From: Schlegelella_A sp038241255
GTDB taxonomy: Bacteria > Pseudomonadota > Gammaproteobacteria > Burkholderiales > Burkholderiaceae_C
Length of the DNA: 64,000 nucleotides
NCBI GenBank assembly: GCA_038241255.1
Contig: JBBRFW010000005.1
Coordinates: 1-64,000 of the forward strand
Direction of reading: 5' to 3'
The position numbers and the translations under genes were made by a program. The first letter of the stretch is position 1; the number at the start of each line of letters is the position of its first letter. Below the pieces are notes generated by a model that made no database searches, was not told the DNA's origin, and was given only the letters and a program-made list of their open reading frames with translations. Below, in pieces: positions 57,701-64,000 of the stretch.

Positions 57701-60469
57701 GAACGAACGCATCAGCTTGGCGATGTCGTCGAAGTGCAAGCCGGTCGTCGGCTCGTCGAACATGAAGAGCGTGCCCTTGCGCGCGAGGCCCTGACGCGAG
57801 GCGGAGCGGCTCTGCGCCGATTCGGCCAGGAAGCCCGCCAGCTTGAGGCGCTGCGCCTCGCCGCCCGACAGCGTCGGCACCGGCTGGCCAAGCTTGACGT
57901 ACTCGAGGCCGACCTCGACGATCGGCTGGAGCAGGCGAACTACTTCGCGGTCGTCGCGGAAAAGCTGCACGGCTTCGGCGACGGTGACGTCGAGCACGTC
58001 GGCGATCGAGAGCGCTCGCATCACGTCGCCGGGCAGGCACCGATCTATCTTCACGTCGAGGACGTCGCCGCGGAACCTTCGGCCGTCGCAGTCGGGGCAG
58101 CGCAGGTAGACGTCCGAGAGGAACTGCATCTCGACGTGCTCGAAGCCCGAGCCGCCGCAGGTCGGGCAGCGGCCGTTGCCGGCGTTGAAGCTGAACATGC
58201 CGGCACCGTAGCCGCGCTGCACCGCCAACGGCGCGACGGCGAAGAGCTTCCTGATCTCGTCGAAGGCGCCGACGTAGCTCGCCGGGTTCGAGCGCGCCGT
58301 CTTGCCGATCGGGCTCTGGTCGACGAACACCGCCTCGGCGAGGCGCTCGGCGCCGAGCAGCGCGTCGTGCGCGCCCGGCGTCTCGGTCGCCTTGCCGAAA
58401 TGGCGCTGCAGCGCCGGGAAGAGCACGTCCTGCATCAACGTGCTCTTGCCCGAGCCCGAGACGCCGGTGACGCAGACCAGGTGGTGGAGCGGGAATTCGA
58501 CCGTGACATCCTTGAGGTTGTGGTCGCGCGCGCCGGTGACGATGAGCCGCGGCGTCGACTCCGTGACAAGCCGCTTCAGGCCCATGCCGACGTGCTTCCG
58601 CGCGCCGAGGTAGGCGCCGGTGAGCGTGTCGGCGCTCTTGATCGCCTCCGGCGTGCCGTCGAAGACGATGCGGCCGCCGCGCTCGCCCGGGCCCGGGCCC
58701 ATGTCGATCAGACGGTCGGCGGCGTGCATTACCGCGGGGTCGTGCTCGACGACGACGAGCGTGTTGCCGGCGTCGCGCAGCCGATGCATCGCCTCGACGA
58801 TGCGGCCCATGTCTCGCGGGTGCAGGCCGATCGACGGCTCGTCGAGCACGAACATCGTGTTGACGAGCGATGTGCCCAGGGCTGTCGTCAGGTTGATACG
58901 CTGCACTTCGCCACCGGAAAGCGTGCGACTCTGGCGGTCGAGCGTCAGGTAGCCGATGCCGACGTCGCACAAGTACCTGAGCCGCGTCCGCACCTCGTCG
59001 ATCAGGAGCTTCAGCGCCTCGTCGAGCAGGGTCGACGGCAGGGACAGGCGGTCGAAGAAGCCGCGGATGCGATCGATCGGCAGCATCATCAGGTCGTGCA
59101 CCATAAGGCCGGGCATCGCCTCGAGCTGCTCGCGCGACCAGGCGGCGCCGACCGGCAGGAAGCGTTTCGTCGGCGCCATCACCCCGTCGGCGTCTTCCTG
59201 GGTGCCGAGCCGCCAGAGCAGCGCCTCGAGCTTGAGGCGCGCGCCGCCGCAGGCCGGGCACGGCGTATAGCTACGGTATTTGGAGAGCAGCACGCGGATG
59301 TGCATCTTGTACGCCTTCGACTCGAGGTAGCCGAAGAAGCGCTTGACGCCGTACCACTGCTGGTTCCACTTGCCGTTCCAGCTCGTCGCGCCGTCGATCA
59401 CCCATGTGCGCTGCGCCTCGGTGAGCTGCCCCCAGGAGGTGTCGCGCGGGATGCCGGCCTCGCCGGCATGCTTCATGAGGTCGTCCTGGATCTCCTTCCA
59501 GGCTGGCGTCTGAATCGTCTTGATCGCGCCCGAGCGCAAGGTCTTGCGGTGGTCGGGAATGACGAGGCCGAGGTCGACTCCGATCACCCGGCCGAAGCCG
59601 CGGCAGGTGTCGCACGCGCCGTACGCGGAGTTGAACGAGAACAGCGCCGGCTGCGGGTCGGCGTAGCGGCAGTCGCTGTCGGGGCAGTGCAGGCCGGTCG
59701 AATAACGCCAGAGGTCGTCGGACTTCGCTTCCTCGCCTTCGGCGACGGCGGCGACAACGTAGAGGTTGACGCGGCCGCCGCCGCGCTTGAGCGCGGTCTC
59801 GATCGCCTCGACCGCCCGCACTTTCTCCGTGGCCTGGATGCGAAAGCGGTCGGCGACGACGTCGAGCACCTTCCTCGGCCCGGTCGGCAAAGCGACCTCG
59901 CGCTCGGCGTGCACGCGCGTGAAGCCGCTCGCCGCGAGCCACTGCTCGATCTCGTCGGCGCTGGTGTCGGCGGGGAGCTCGACCGGGAACGTCACGATTA
60001 GGCGCGGCTCGTCGCCGCCGGCAGCGCCGCTCGCGGTGCGATCCATGAGATCGGCGTAGATCGTCTCCGGCGAATCGTGGCGCACGCGCTGCCCGGTCGT
60101 CTTGTCGAACAGCTCGGCAGCGCGCGCGAACAGCAGCTTCAGGTGGTCGTTCAGCTCGGTCATCGTGCCGACGGTAGAGCGCGAGCTGCGCACCGGATTG
60201 GTCTGGTCGATCGCGATCGCCGGCGGAACGCCCTCCACCTTGTCGACCGCCGGCCGGTCCATGCGCTCGAGGAACTGGCGCGCGTAGGCGCTGAAGGTCT
60301 CGACGTAGCGGCGCTGCCCTTCGGCATACAGCGTGTCGAAAACCAGGCTCGACTTGCCCGAGCCGCTCGGCCCGGTCACGACCGTCATCTCACCGGTACG
60401 GATGTCGAGATCGAGGTTCTTGAGATTGTGCTGTCGGGCTCCGCGAATGCGGATGACGCCGGAGGTCAT
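54701..60469 (-). CDS. uvrA: Double-length excinuclease ABC subunit A (tandem UvrA)
   Basis: A 1922-residue protein about twice the length of normal UvrA (about 940). It has four ABC ATPase cores: Walker A near residues 35 (GPSGSGKSS), 667, 1046 and 1599 (each GVSGSGKST), and four LSGGE signatures near 518, 866, 1435 and 1788. Each half carries a UvrA zinc module: CPTCGGSGFEH with CPDCDG in the first and CPACEGAGVRT with CDVCKG in the second. A single chain could thus form the intramolecular equivalent of a UvrA dimer, scanning DNA for lesions. The ATG at 60469 begins the family N-terminus; upstream in-frame codons lack conservation. Confidence 0.93.
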   Translation of the reverse strand: MTSGVIRIRGARQHNLKNLDLDIRTGEMTVVTGPSGSGKSSLVFDTLYAEGQRRYVETFSAYARQFLERMDRPAVDKVEGVPPAIAIDQTNPVRSSRSTVGTMTELNDHLKLLFARAAELFDKTTGQRVRHDSPETIYADLMDRTASGAAGGDEPRLIVTFPVELPADTSADEIEQWLAASGFTRVHAEREVALPTGPRKVLDVVADRFRIQATEKVRAVEAIETALKRGGGRVNLYVVAAVAEGEEAKSDDLWRYSTGLHCPDSDCRYADPQPALFSFNSAYGACDTCRGFGRVIGVDLGLVIPDHRKTLRSGAIKTIQTPAWKEIQDDLMKHAGEAGIPRDTSWGQLTEAQRTWVIDGATSWNGKWNQQWYGVKRFFGYLESKAYKMHIRVLLSKYRSYTPCPACGGARLKLEALLWRLGTQEDADGVMAPTKRFLPVGAAWSREQLEAMPGLMVHDLMMLPIDRIRGFFDRLSLPSTLLDEALKLLIDEVRTRLRYLCDVGIGYLTLDRQSRTLSGGEVQRINLTTALGTSLVNTMFVLDEPSIGLHPRDMGRIVEAMHRLRDAGNTLVVVEHDPAVMHAADRLIDMGPGPGERGGRIVFDGTPEAIKSADTLTGAYLGARKHVGMGLKRLVTESTPRLIVTGARDHNLKDVTVEFPLHHLVCVTGVSGSGKSTLMQDVLFPALQRHFGKATETPGAHDALLGAERLAEAVFVDQSPIGKTARSNPASYVGAFDEIRKLFAVAPLAVQRGYGAGMFSFNAGNGRCPTCGGSGFEHVEMQFLSDVYLRCPDCDGRRFRGDVLDVKIDRCLPGDVMRALSIADVLDVTVAEAVQLFRDDREVVRLLQPIVEVGLEYVKLGQPVPTLSGGEAQRLKLAGFLAESAQSRSASRQGLARKGTLFMFDEPTTGLHFDDIAKLMRSFRKLLEAGHSIVVIEHNLDVIRASDWLIDLGPEGGDAGGEVVAIGTPEDVKRHASSHTAKALRDYDRALGFAGHAVEEGAPLQHMLKPVRERLAVDESIRIVNAREHNLKSLDVSIPRGKFTVVTGVSGSGKSTLAFDILFNEGQRRYLESLNAYARSIVQPAGRPEVDAVYGIPPTVAIEQRLSRGGRKSTVATTTEVWHFLRLLYVKLGLQHCVVDGSPVAPQSAESIAAQLLRDHASEHIGLLAPLVVARKGVYTDLAKWAKARGHTHLRVDGEFMKVDPWPRLDRFKEHTLELPVGDLVVNPANEGQLRNLLAKALDLGKGVMHLLAPLTGLRASMLAGTPTRKVGAVKVFSTKRACPTCGLSYPELDPRMFSYNSKHGWCTTCVGTGLKLTREQRKAYDNSVKDDDNRGREQTFPSEEDEVEGVVDEPCPECAGTRLNPVSRKVTFKGESIAWIAQWSVTDARKWVEALSLAGRDAEIARDVVSEIRSRLEFLEEVGLGYLTLDRAAPTLSGGEAQRIRLAAQLGSNLQGVCYVLDEPTIGLHPRDNDILLNALQNLADKGNTLVVVEHDEETIRRADHIIDIGPGAGKRGGRLVAEGSVTEISSQADSQTGRFLAHPLVHPLQPRRPVAIVTAATERKEGASNALLTICGATLHNLQDITVDLPLKRLVAITGVSGSGKSTLARDVLLANLQFINTRGGKPNWQGCEKIDGWGWIDRVLEVDQTPIGKTPRSCPATYIGFWDTIRKLFADTLEAKARGYAPTRFSFNTGEGRCPACEGAGVRTIAMSFLPDVKLPCDVCKGERFNPETLAVSWRGKSIGDVLKMEVDEAVDFFATMGKIAHPLKLLKDVGLGYLTLGQPSPTLSGGEAQRIKLVTELSKVRDDVTRRGNKVPHTLYVLDEPTVGLHMADVERLIRVLHRLVDGGHSVVVIEHDLDVIAEADWVVDLGPEGGVNGGRVVAEAVPERLVALDESHTGAALKAVLSRVVAVEALAAA

Positions 60470-60528
60470 GGGAGGGTCCGTTCGAGAGCGAGCCGAGCAT
60501 TCTAGGGAGAGGCACAATCCCTCTGCTT

Positions 60529-61167
60529 ATGAAGATTGATTTCGTCTCCGACGTTGCCTGCCCGTGGTGCGCAGTCGGCCTCTGGTCGCTCGACCGCGCG
60601 CTCGAGCGGCTCGGCGACGCCGTCCCGGTCGACGTGCGCTTCCAGCCGTTCGAGCTCAACCCCACCATGCCAGCCGAGGGCGAGGACGCCACCGAGCACC
60701 TCGCCAGGAAGTACGGAGCGGCGCCGGAGCAGCTCGCAAAGAACCGCGCCGTCATCCGCGAGCGCGGCGCCGCGGTCGGCTTCGCCTTCGGCGACCGGCC
60801 GCGCATCTGGAACACCTTCGATGCGCATCGCCTGCTTCATTGGGCCGGCCTTCGGCCCGGCGCCGCGCAGTCGAAGCTCAAGCACGCGCTGCTCACGGCG
60901 TACCACGCGCGCGCCGAGAACCTGGGAGCGCGCGACGTCCTGCTGCGTTCCGCGGTCGAGGCAGGCCTCGACGTCGATCGCGCCGCCGCGATCCTCGATT
61001 CCGACGAATACGCCGCCGAAGTTCGCGAGCGCGAGCGCCATTGGCAGCAGCTCGGAATCCATTCCGTCCCTGCGGTAATCATCGACGACCGCCACCTCAT
61101 CTCGGGCGGCCAGCCTCCGGAAGTCTTCGAACGCGCCTTGCGCGAACTCGCCGCCGCCTCGGCTTGA
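60529..61167 (+). CDS. FrnE-like DsbA-family oxidoreductase
   Basis: A 212-residue thioredoxin-fold protein with active site C11-P-W-C14 near the N-terminus (FVSDVACPWC) and an inserted helical domain, ending with the cis-proline loop IHSVPAVIIDDRHLISGGQP. This matches the FrnE branch of DsbA proteins. There is no signal peptide, so it is cytoplasmic. The gene is divergent from uvrA (59 bp between starts); it is followed 13 bp later by a membrane protein gene. Confidence 0.92.
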   Translation: MKIDFVSDVACPWCAVGLWSLDRALERLGDAVPVDVRFQPFELNPTMPAEGEDATEHLARKYGAAPEQLAKNRAVIRERGAAVGFAFGDRPRIWNTFDAHRLLHWAGLRPGAAQSKLKHALLTAYHARAENLGARDVLLRSAVEAGLDVDRAAAILDSDEYAAEVRERERHWQQLGIHSVPAVIIDDRHLISGGQPPEVFERALRELAAASA

Positions 61168-61180
61168 CGCGGTCCGGTCC

Positions 61181-61810
61181 ATGCTGATCGCGCTCGCCGC
61201 TCTCCTCGGGATCGTCGGCGTCGCGCTCGCCTTCTCCGCGTTCACCGCGCTCGCGCGGGCACGCCTGTTCCGCTTCGCGTTCCGCGCCGTGCTGTCGATC
61301 CTGATGCTCGCCGCCGGCGCGGTGCTGGCGGTGGTCACGCTCGGGATCCAGGGCATGCAGGCGCTGACAAAGGAGGAGACCGCGGCGCGAATCAAGGTCG
61401 TTCCTCGCGGCCTGCAGCGCTACGACGCGACCGTCACCTTCGCCGACGGCCACGTCGAGACCTACGACCTCGCCGGCGACGACATCTACGTCGACGGCCA
61501 CGTCGTCAAGTGGACACCCCTCGCCAACATGCTCGGCCTGCACACGTCGTACCGCCTCGACCGCATCGCCGGGCGCTATCGCTCGCTCGAGCAGGAGAAC
61601 ACGGCGCAGCGTACGGTATATGCGATGGGAACGCCGGCGATCATCGACCTCGTCGGGGTCGGCCGGCGCCTGCCGCTCGCCGACTTCTTCGATGCCGAGT
61701 ACGGCTCGGCATCGTACGTGCCGGTCGCCGCGCCCGGCGAGCTCGAGCTGAAGGTCTCGACCACCGGCCTGCTGCTGCGGGCGGTGCCGTCGGACCCGGT
61801 GCGCCCGTAG
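61181..61810 (+). CDS. Conserved hypothetical membrane protein
   Basis: A 209-residue protein with two N-terminal membrane helices (about 2-22 and 36-58) and a soluble domain: VTFADGHVETYDLAGDDIYV, VDGHVVKWTPLANMLGLHTS, YRLDRIAGRYRSLEQENTA and FFDAEYGSASYVPVAAPGEL. The soluble part is probably periplasmic. Similar proteins are annotated as hypothetical in proteobacteria. It begins 13 bp after the FrnE-like gene, suggesting an operon. Its stop is followed at once by a broken acyl-CoA synthetase start. Confidence 0.72.
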   Translation: MLIALAALLGIVGVALAFSAFTALARARLFRFAFRAVLSILMLAAGAVLAVVTLGIQGMQALTKEETAARIKVVPRGLQRYDATVTFADGHVETYDLAGDDIYVDGHVVKWTPLANMLGLHTSYRLDRIAGRYRSLEQENTAQRTVYAMGTPAIIDLVGVGRRLPLADFFDAEYGSASYVPVAAPGELELKVSTTGLLLRAVPSDPVRP

Positions 61811-62181
61811 ATGGCCGAGACGATCGCCACCTGCTGCAGCGCGGTGCCGACGCGGCGATGGCGATCGCCGCGCCCGATCGCGCGCCGCTGGCAGTCGCCG
61901 TCGCCGAGCGGATCGGCGTCGCGATCGTCGACCTCGTCGCAGACGCCGGCACGCCGGCCGGCAGCTTTTGCCTCGCGCCGCGGGCGGGAGGTGCGGCGCC
62001 TGCCGTCGCGGGCGGGTACTCTCAACCCGGCGACACGGCGATGGTGCTGCAGACCTCGGGCACCACGTCGCGACCTAAGATCGTGCCGCTCAGCGTCGCC
62101 AACCTGTGCGCGTCGGCGCACGACGCAGCCAGCCAGATCCCGCGCAGTGCCTTCTTAGCGCTCGAGTTGCGCCCGAGCTAG
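61811..62181 (+). pseudogene. Acyl-CoA synthetase (AMP-binding) remnant
   Basis: The ATG at 61811 begins MAETIAT, then a shift gives LLQRGADAAMAIAAPDRAPLA, the typical start of an adenylate-forming enzyme. It runs into GTPAGSFCLAPRAG and then the signature MVLQTSGTTSRPKIVPLSVA followed by NLCASAHD, before ending at 62181. A functional enzyme has about 500 residues; here only about 120 remain, with an internal deletion between the N-terminus and the signature and loss of everything after it. Similar intact genes are annotated as AMP-dependent synthetases or oxalate-CoA ligase-like. Confidence 0.82.
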
Positions 62182-62218
62182 CGACGCGCGCCGCGAGTCG
62201 CTGGCCGCGAGATCGGGG

Positions 62219-63505
62219 CTAGGTAAAGAACGCGCGGGCGCGCTCGCTCGCGCCCTTCCTGACACGGCCGGCGATCGCCAGCGCCGGCGGCGTCGCCAGC
62301 ATGCGCGCGAACACGGCGCGCACGTCAGCGGCGCGCACCGCGTCGATGCGTGCGAGCAGCTCCGTGCGCGAGCGGACCCGGCCGTGCACGAACAGGTCGA
62401 GCGCCGCGTCCTCGAGACGGCGCGAGGGCCTCTCCTGCGCGCGCAGCGTGCGCACCGCGATCTGGCGCTTGGCGCGATCGAGGTCGGCGGGCGCGGTCGT
62501 CTCGGCCTGCGAGCCCAGGAGTCGGCGTACCTCGGCGAGGAACTCGTCGAGCTGCGCCGGCGATGTCGACGCCTCAACGACGAACTGGCCGCAGAGCTCA
62601 TTGATCTCGGCCGTGCACGAGGCGTAGTAGACGAGGCCGCGGCGCTCGCGGATCTCGTCCATTAGCGGCGAGCTCATGCCCTCGCCGAACAGGGCGGCGG
62701 CGACGGTGCCAGCGTCATGGTCCTCGCGCAGCGAGGCGATCGGGTAGCCGAGGACGACGTGGGTCTGGCTGTAGCCGGGCTGGACGCGCGAGGCGACGCC
62801 GCCCACGTAGGCCGGCGTGGCGACGACGTTCTCGCGCCCGGCCGGCATCGTCGCGAACGCCGCCTCGGCGGCGGCTAGCGAGGCATCGAGATCGAAGCGG
62901 CCGACGATGCCGACGACGACGTTGGCGCCGGTGTACTGGTGTTCGACATAGTCGAGCAGATCGGCGCGGTCGATGTGCTGGATCGTCAGCCGGCTGCCGA
63001 TCACCGGTTGCGCGATGGGATGGCCGCCGAACGAAAGCTTGTCGAACAGCTTGTCGGCGGTCGACAGCACGTCTTCCTCGTCCTCGATCAGCTCGTGCAG
63101 GATCACCTGGCGCTCGCGCTCGAGTTCGGCCTCGGGAAAGCTGCTGTTACGCACGATGTCGCCGAGCATCGCGACGAAGCGTGCCGCGTCGTCGGCGAGG
63201 CCGCGCATATGGTAGGCCGTGTGGTCCTTGTCGGTGTGCGCGTTGACGTCGGCGCCGAGGCGCTCGGCATCGAGGTTGATCTGCTGGCAGCTGCGCGTAT
63301 GCGTACCCTTGAACGCCATGTGCTCGACGAAGTGGCTGATGCCGTTCAGGCGACGGCCCTCGTGGCTGCTGCCGGTGCGCACGAACACGCTGACGTCGAC
63401 GCTCTGCAGGTGCGGCTCCTCGATAGCGACGATGCGCACGCCGTTGGCGAGGCGGACGATCGTCGCCTCGGGGTCGCTTGCCTCGTCGTTCGGCGCAATC
63501 TTCAT
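62219..63505 (-). CDS. M16-family zinc metallopeptidase (processing protease-like)
   Basis: A 428-residue protein with the inverted zinc motif HFVEH at 58-62 (HxxEH) and a downstream glutamate cluster (LERERQVILHELIEDEEDV, about 123-141) supplying the third ligand. Later pieces AALFGEGMSSPLMDEIRERR and GLVYYASCTAEI match single-domain M16B peptidases, which often pair as catalytic and non-catalytic chains; no partner is next to it. No signal peptide is present. The ATG at 63505 is the family start; upstream in-frame sequence belongs to the antisense of the next gene. Confidence 0.92.
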   Translation of the reverse strand: MKIAPNDEASDPEATIVRLANGVRIVAIEEPHLQSVDVSVFVRTGSSHEGRRLNGISHFVEHMAFKGTHTRSCQQINLDAERLGADVNAHTDKDHTAYHMRGLADDAARFVAMLGDIVRNSSFPEAELERERQVILHELIEDEEDVLSTADKLFDKLSFGGHPIAQPVIGSRLTIQHIDRADLLDYVEHQYTGANVVVGIVGRFDLDASLAAAEAAFATMPAGRENVVATPAYVGGVASRVQPGYSQTHVVLGYPIASLREDHDAGTVAAALFGEGMSSPLMDEIRERRGLVYYASCTAEINELCGQFVVEASTSPAQLDEFLAEVRRLLGSQAETTAPADLDRAKRQIAVRTLRAQERPSRRLEDAALDLFVHGRVRSRTELLARIDAVRAADVRAVFARMLATPPALAIAGRVRKGASERARAFFT

Positions 63506-63534
63506 CGCCGCGATTATCGGGGCGATGGCACAGC

Positions 63535-64000
63535 TCAGTCGGTCGCATGGCCGCGCAGGCGCAGGCTGTAGCCGGCGTTGGCTGCGAAGGTAGCGTCGAG
63601 CTCGTGGCCGTGGAAGGTAAGGCCCGCGGTGGTGATGGTGCCTTCGGTTACCGAGTGCGCGACGATCTCGAACATGTCCTCGGCGAGCCAGCGGCCCTTC
63701 ACCGCGAGCAGCTGCGCGCCGGCCTCGCCGCGGCGCGTGAAGCCGTCGAGGCCGATCGGTCCCTCGACGACACGCGCCGGCGCGCCGGCTCCGCGGCCGG
63801 CGAATTCGACGCGGTAGCGTGGCTCGGCGGCCGTGAGGTCGAGCCTCAGCGAGCGCACGCCGAAGGGGTTGGGGTCGAAGCGCCATACGGTACCCGAGAC
63901 GCTTGCCGCCAGCGCGGACGCGGGGCCGACCGGCGTCGGCTGTTCGACCGCGGCCTCGCGCACGCGCACGGCCAGTCTCGCGTTGCCCGCCGCATCGGCG
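63535..64000 (-). CDS. C-terminal part of a gene that continues beyond the window (serine hydrolase-like)
   Basis: A reading frame open to the right edge and ending at 63535; about 155 residues are visible. Pieces such as VSGTVWRFDPNPFGVRSLRL, YRVEFAGRGAGAPARVVEG and AVKGRWLAEDMFEIVAH resemble the beta-strand-rich C-terminal domain found after the catalytic domain of some beta-lactamase-fold serine hydrolases. The catalytic part and start are outside the window, so this identity is tentative. The frame is open and of natural composition, supporting a real gene; 29 bp separate its stop from the M16 start. Confidence 0.55.
   Translation of the reverse strand, partial: ADAAGNARLAVRVREAAVEQPTPVGPASALAASVSGTVWRFDPNPFGVRSLRLDLTAAEPRYRVEFAGRGAGAPARVVEGPIGLDGFTRRGEAGAQLLAVKGRWLAEDMFEIVAHSVTEGTITTAGLTFHGHELDATFAANAGYSLRLRGHATD

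Noticed and set aside
56558..60001. Very long open frame opposite uvrA on the plus strand
   Set aside because: It is antisense to a confidently identified UvrA and has the Arg/Asp/Val-rich composition of a GC-driven shadow frame with no family motif.

Overview
The window looks like chromosomal DNA of a very high-G+C betaproteobacterium, probably Burkholderiales-like. This rests on base composition by eye, two polyhydroxyalkanoate (PHA) granule-type proteins, many stand-alone periplasmic binding proteins including three of the ABC_sub_bind (PF04392) type, a NodT/MFP/RND efflux set and a double-length UvrA. No rRNA, tRNA, CRISPR array, phage or intact insertion sequence was recognised. The assignment is inference; no database was searched.

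Layout. 1-5.6 kb: TetR regulator, helical-repeat protein, lipoprotein, PBP4-type carboxypeptidase, then a wax ester synthase/DGAT divergent from an acyl-CoA-binding protein. 5.6-11.7 kb: PHA-system protein, lipoprotein aminopeptidase, molybdopterin oxidoreductase, M20 amidohydrolase and a DUF2817 peptidase-like protein. 11.7-20.4 kb: six codirectional genes combining three PF04392 binding proteins, a 1317-residue Cache-HAMP-4xGAF histidine kinase, a CheY-like regulator and a receiver-cyclase, with no permease or ATPase; this is the most unusual block. 20.4-22.5 kb: a decayed pgi, a PEP-mutase/isocitrate-lyase-family gene and a decayed LytTR regulator. 22.5-27.4 kb: a complete Fbp-type ABC importer operon with an inserted SnoaL-like gene. 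27.5-33.7 kb: zwf, a 59-residue gene, pssA, a LivK-type binding protein, a Rieske oxygenase and an ECF sigma factor with a coupled membrane protein. 33.7-39.6 kb: an RND efflux operon with an altered proton-relay region. 39.8-47 kb: DUF883-like, DUF4142, a second Rieske oxygenase, O-methyltransferase, phasin-like protein, TPR protein, and a polar amino acid binding protein plus permease. 47-54.7 kb: a gutted amidohydrolase, FUSC protein, VOC protein, two hydrolases, an M48 protease and a 224-bp inverted-repeat element. 54.7-64 kb: double-length UvrA, FrnE-like DsbA protein, membrane protein, an acyl-CoA synthetase remnant, an M16 peptidase and a partial C-terminal gene.

Themes. Storage and lipid metabolism recur (wax ester/TAG synthesis, acyl-CoA binding, PHA granule proteins, pssA, zwf). 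Sensing and uptake are prominent: six periplasmic binding proteins but only one complete ABC transporter. Gene decay is also prominent: four clear pseudogenes and one possible one, recognised because conserved motifs run on across shifted frames or internal deletions. They fill nearly all the stretches that otherwise look empty.
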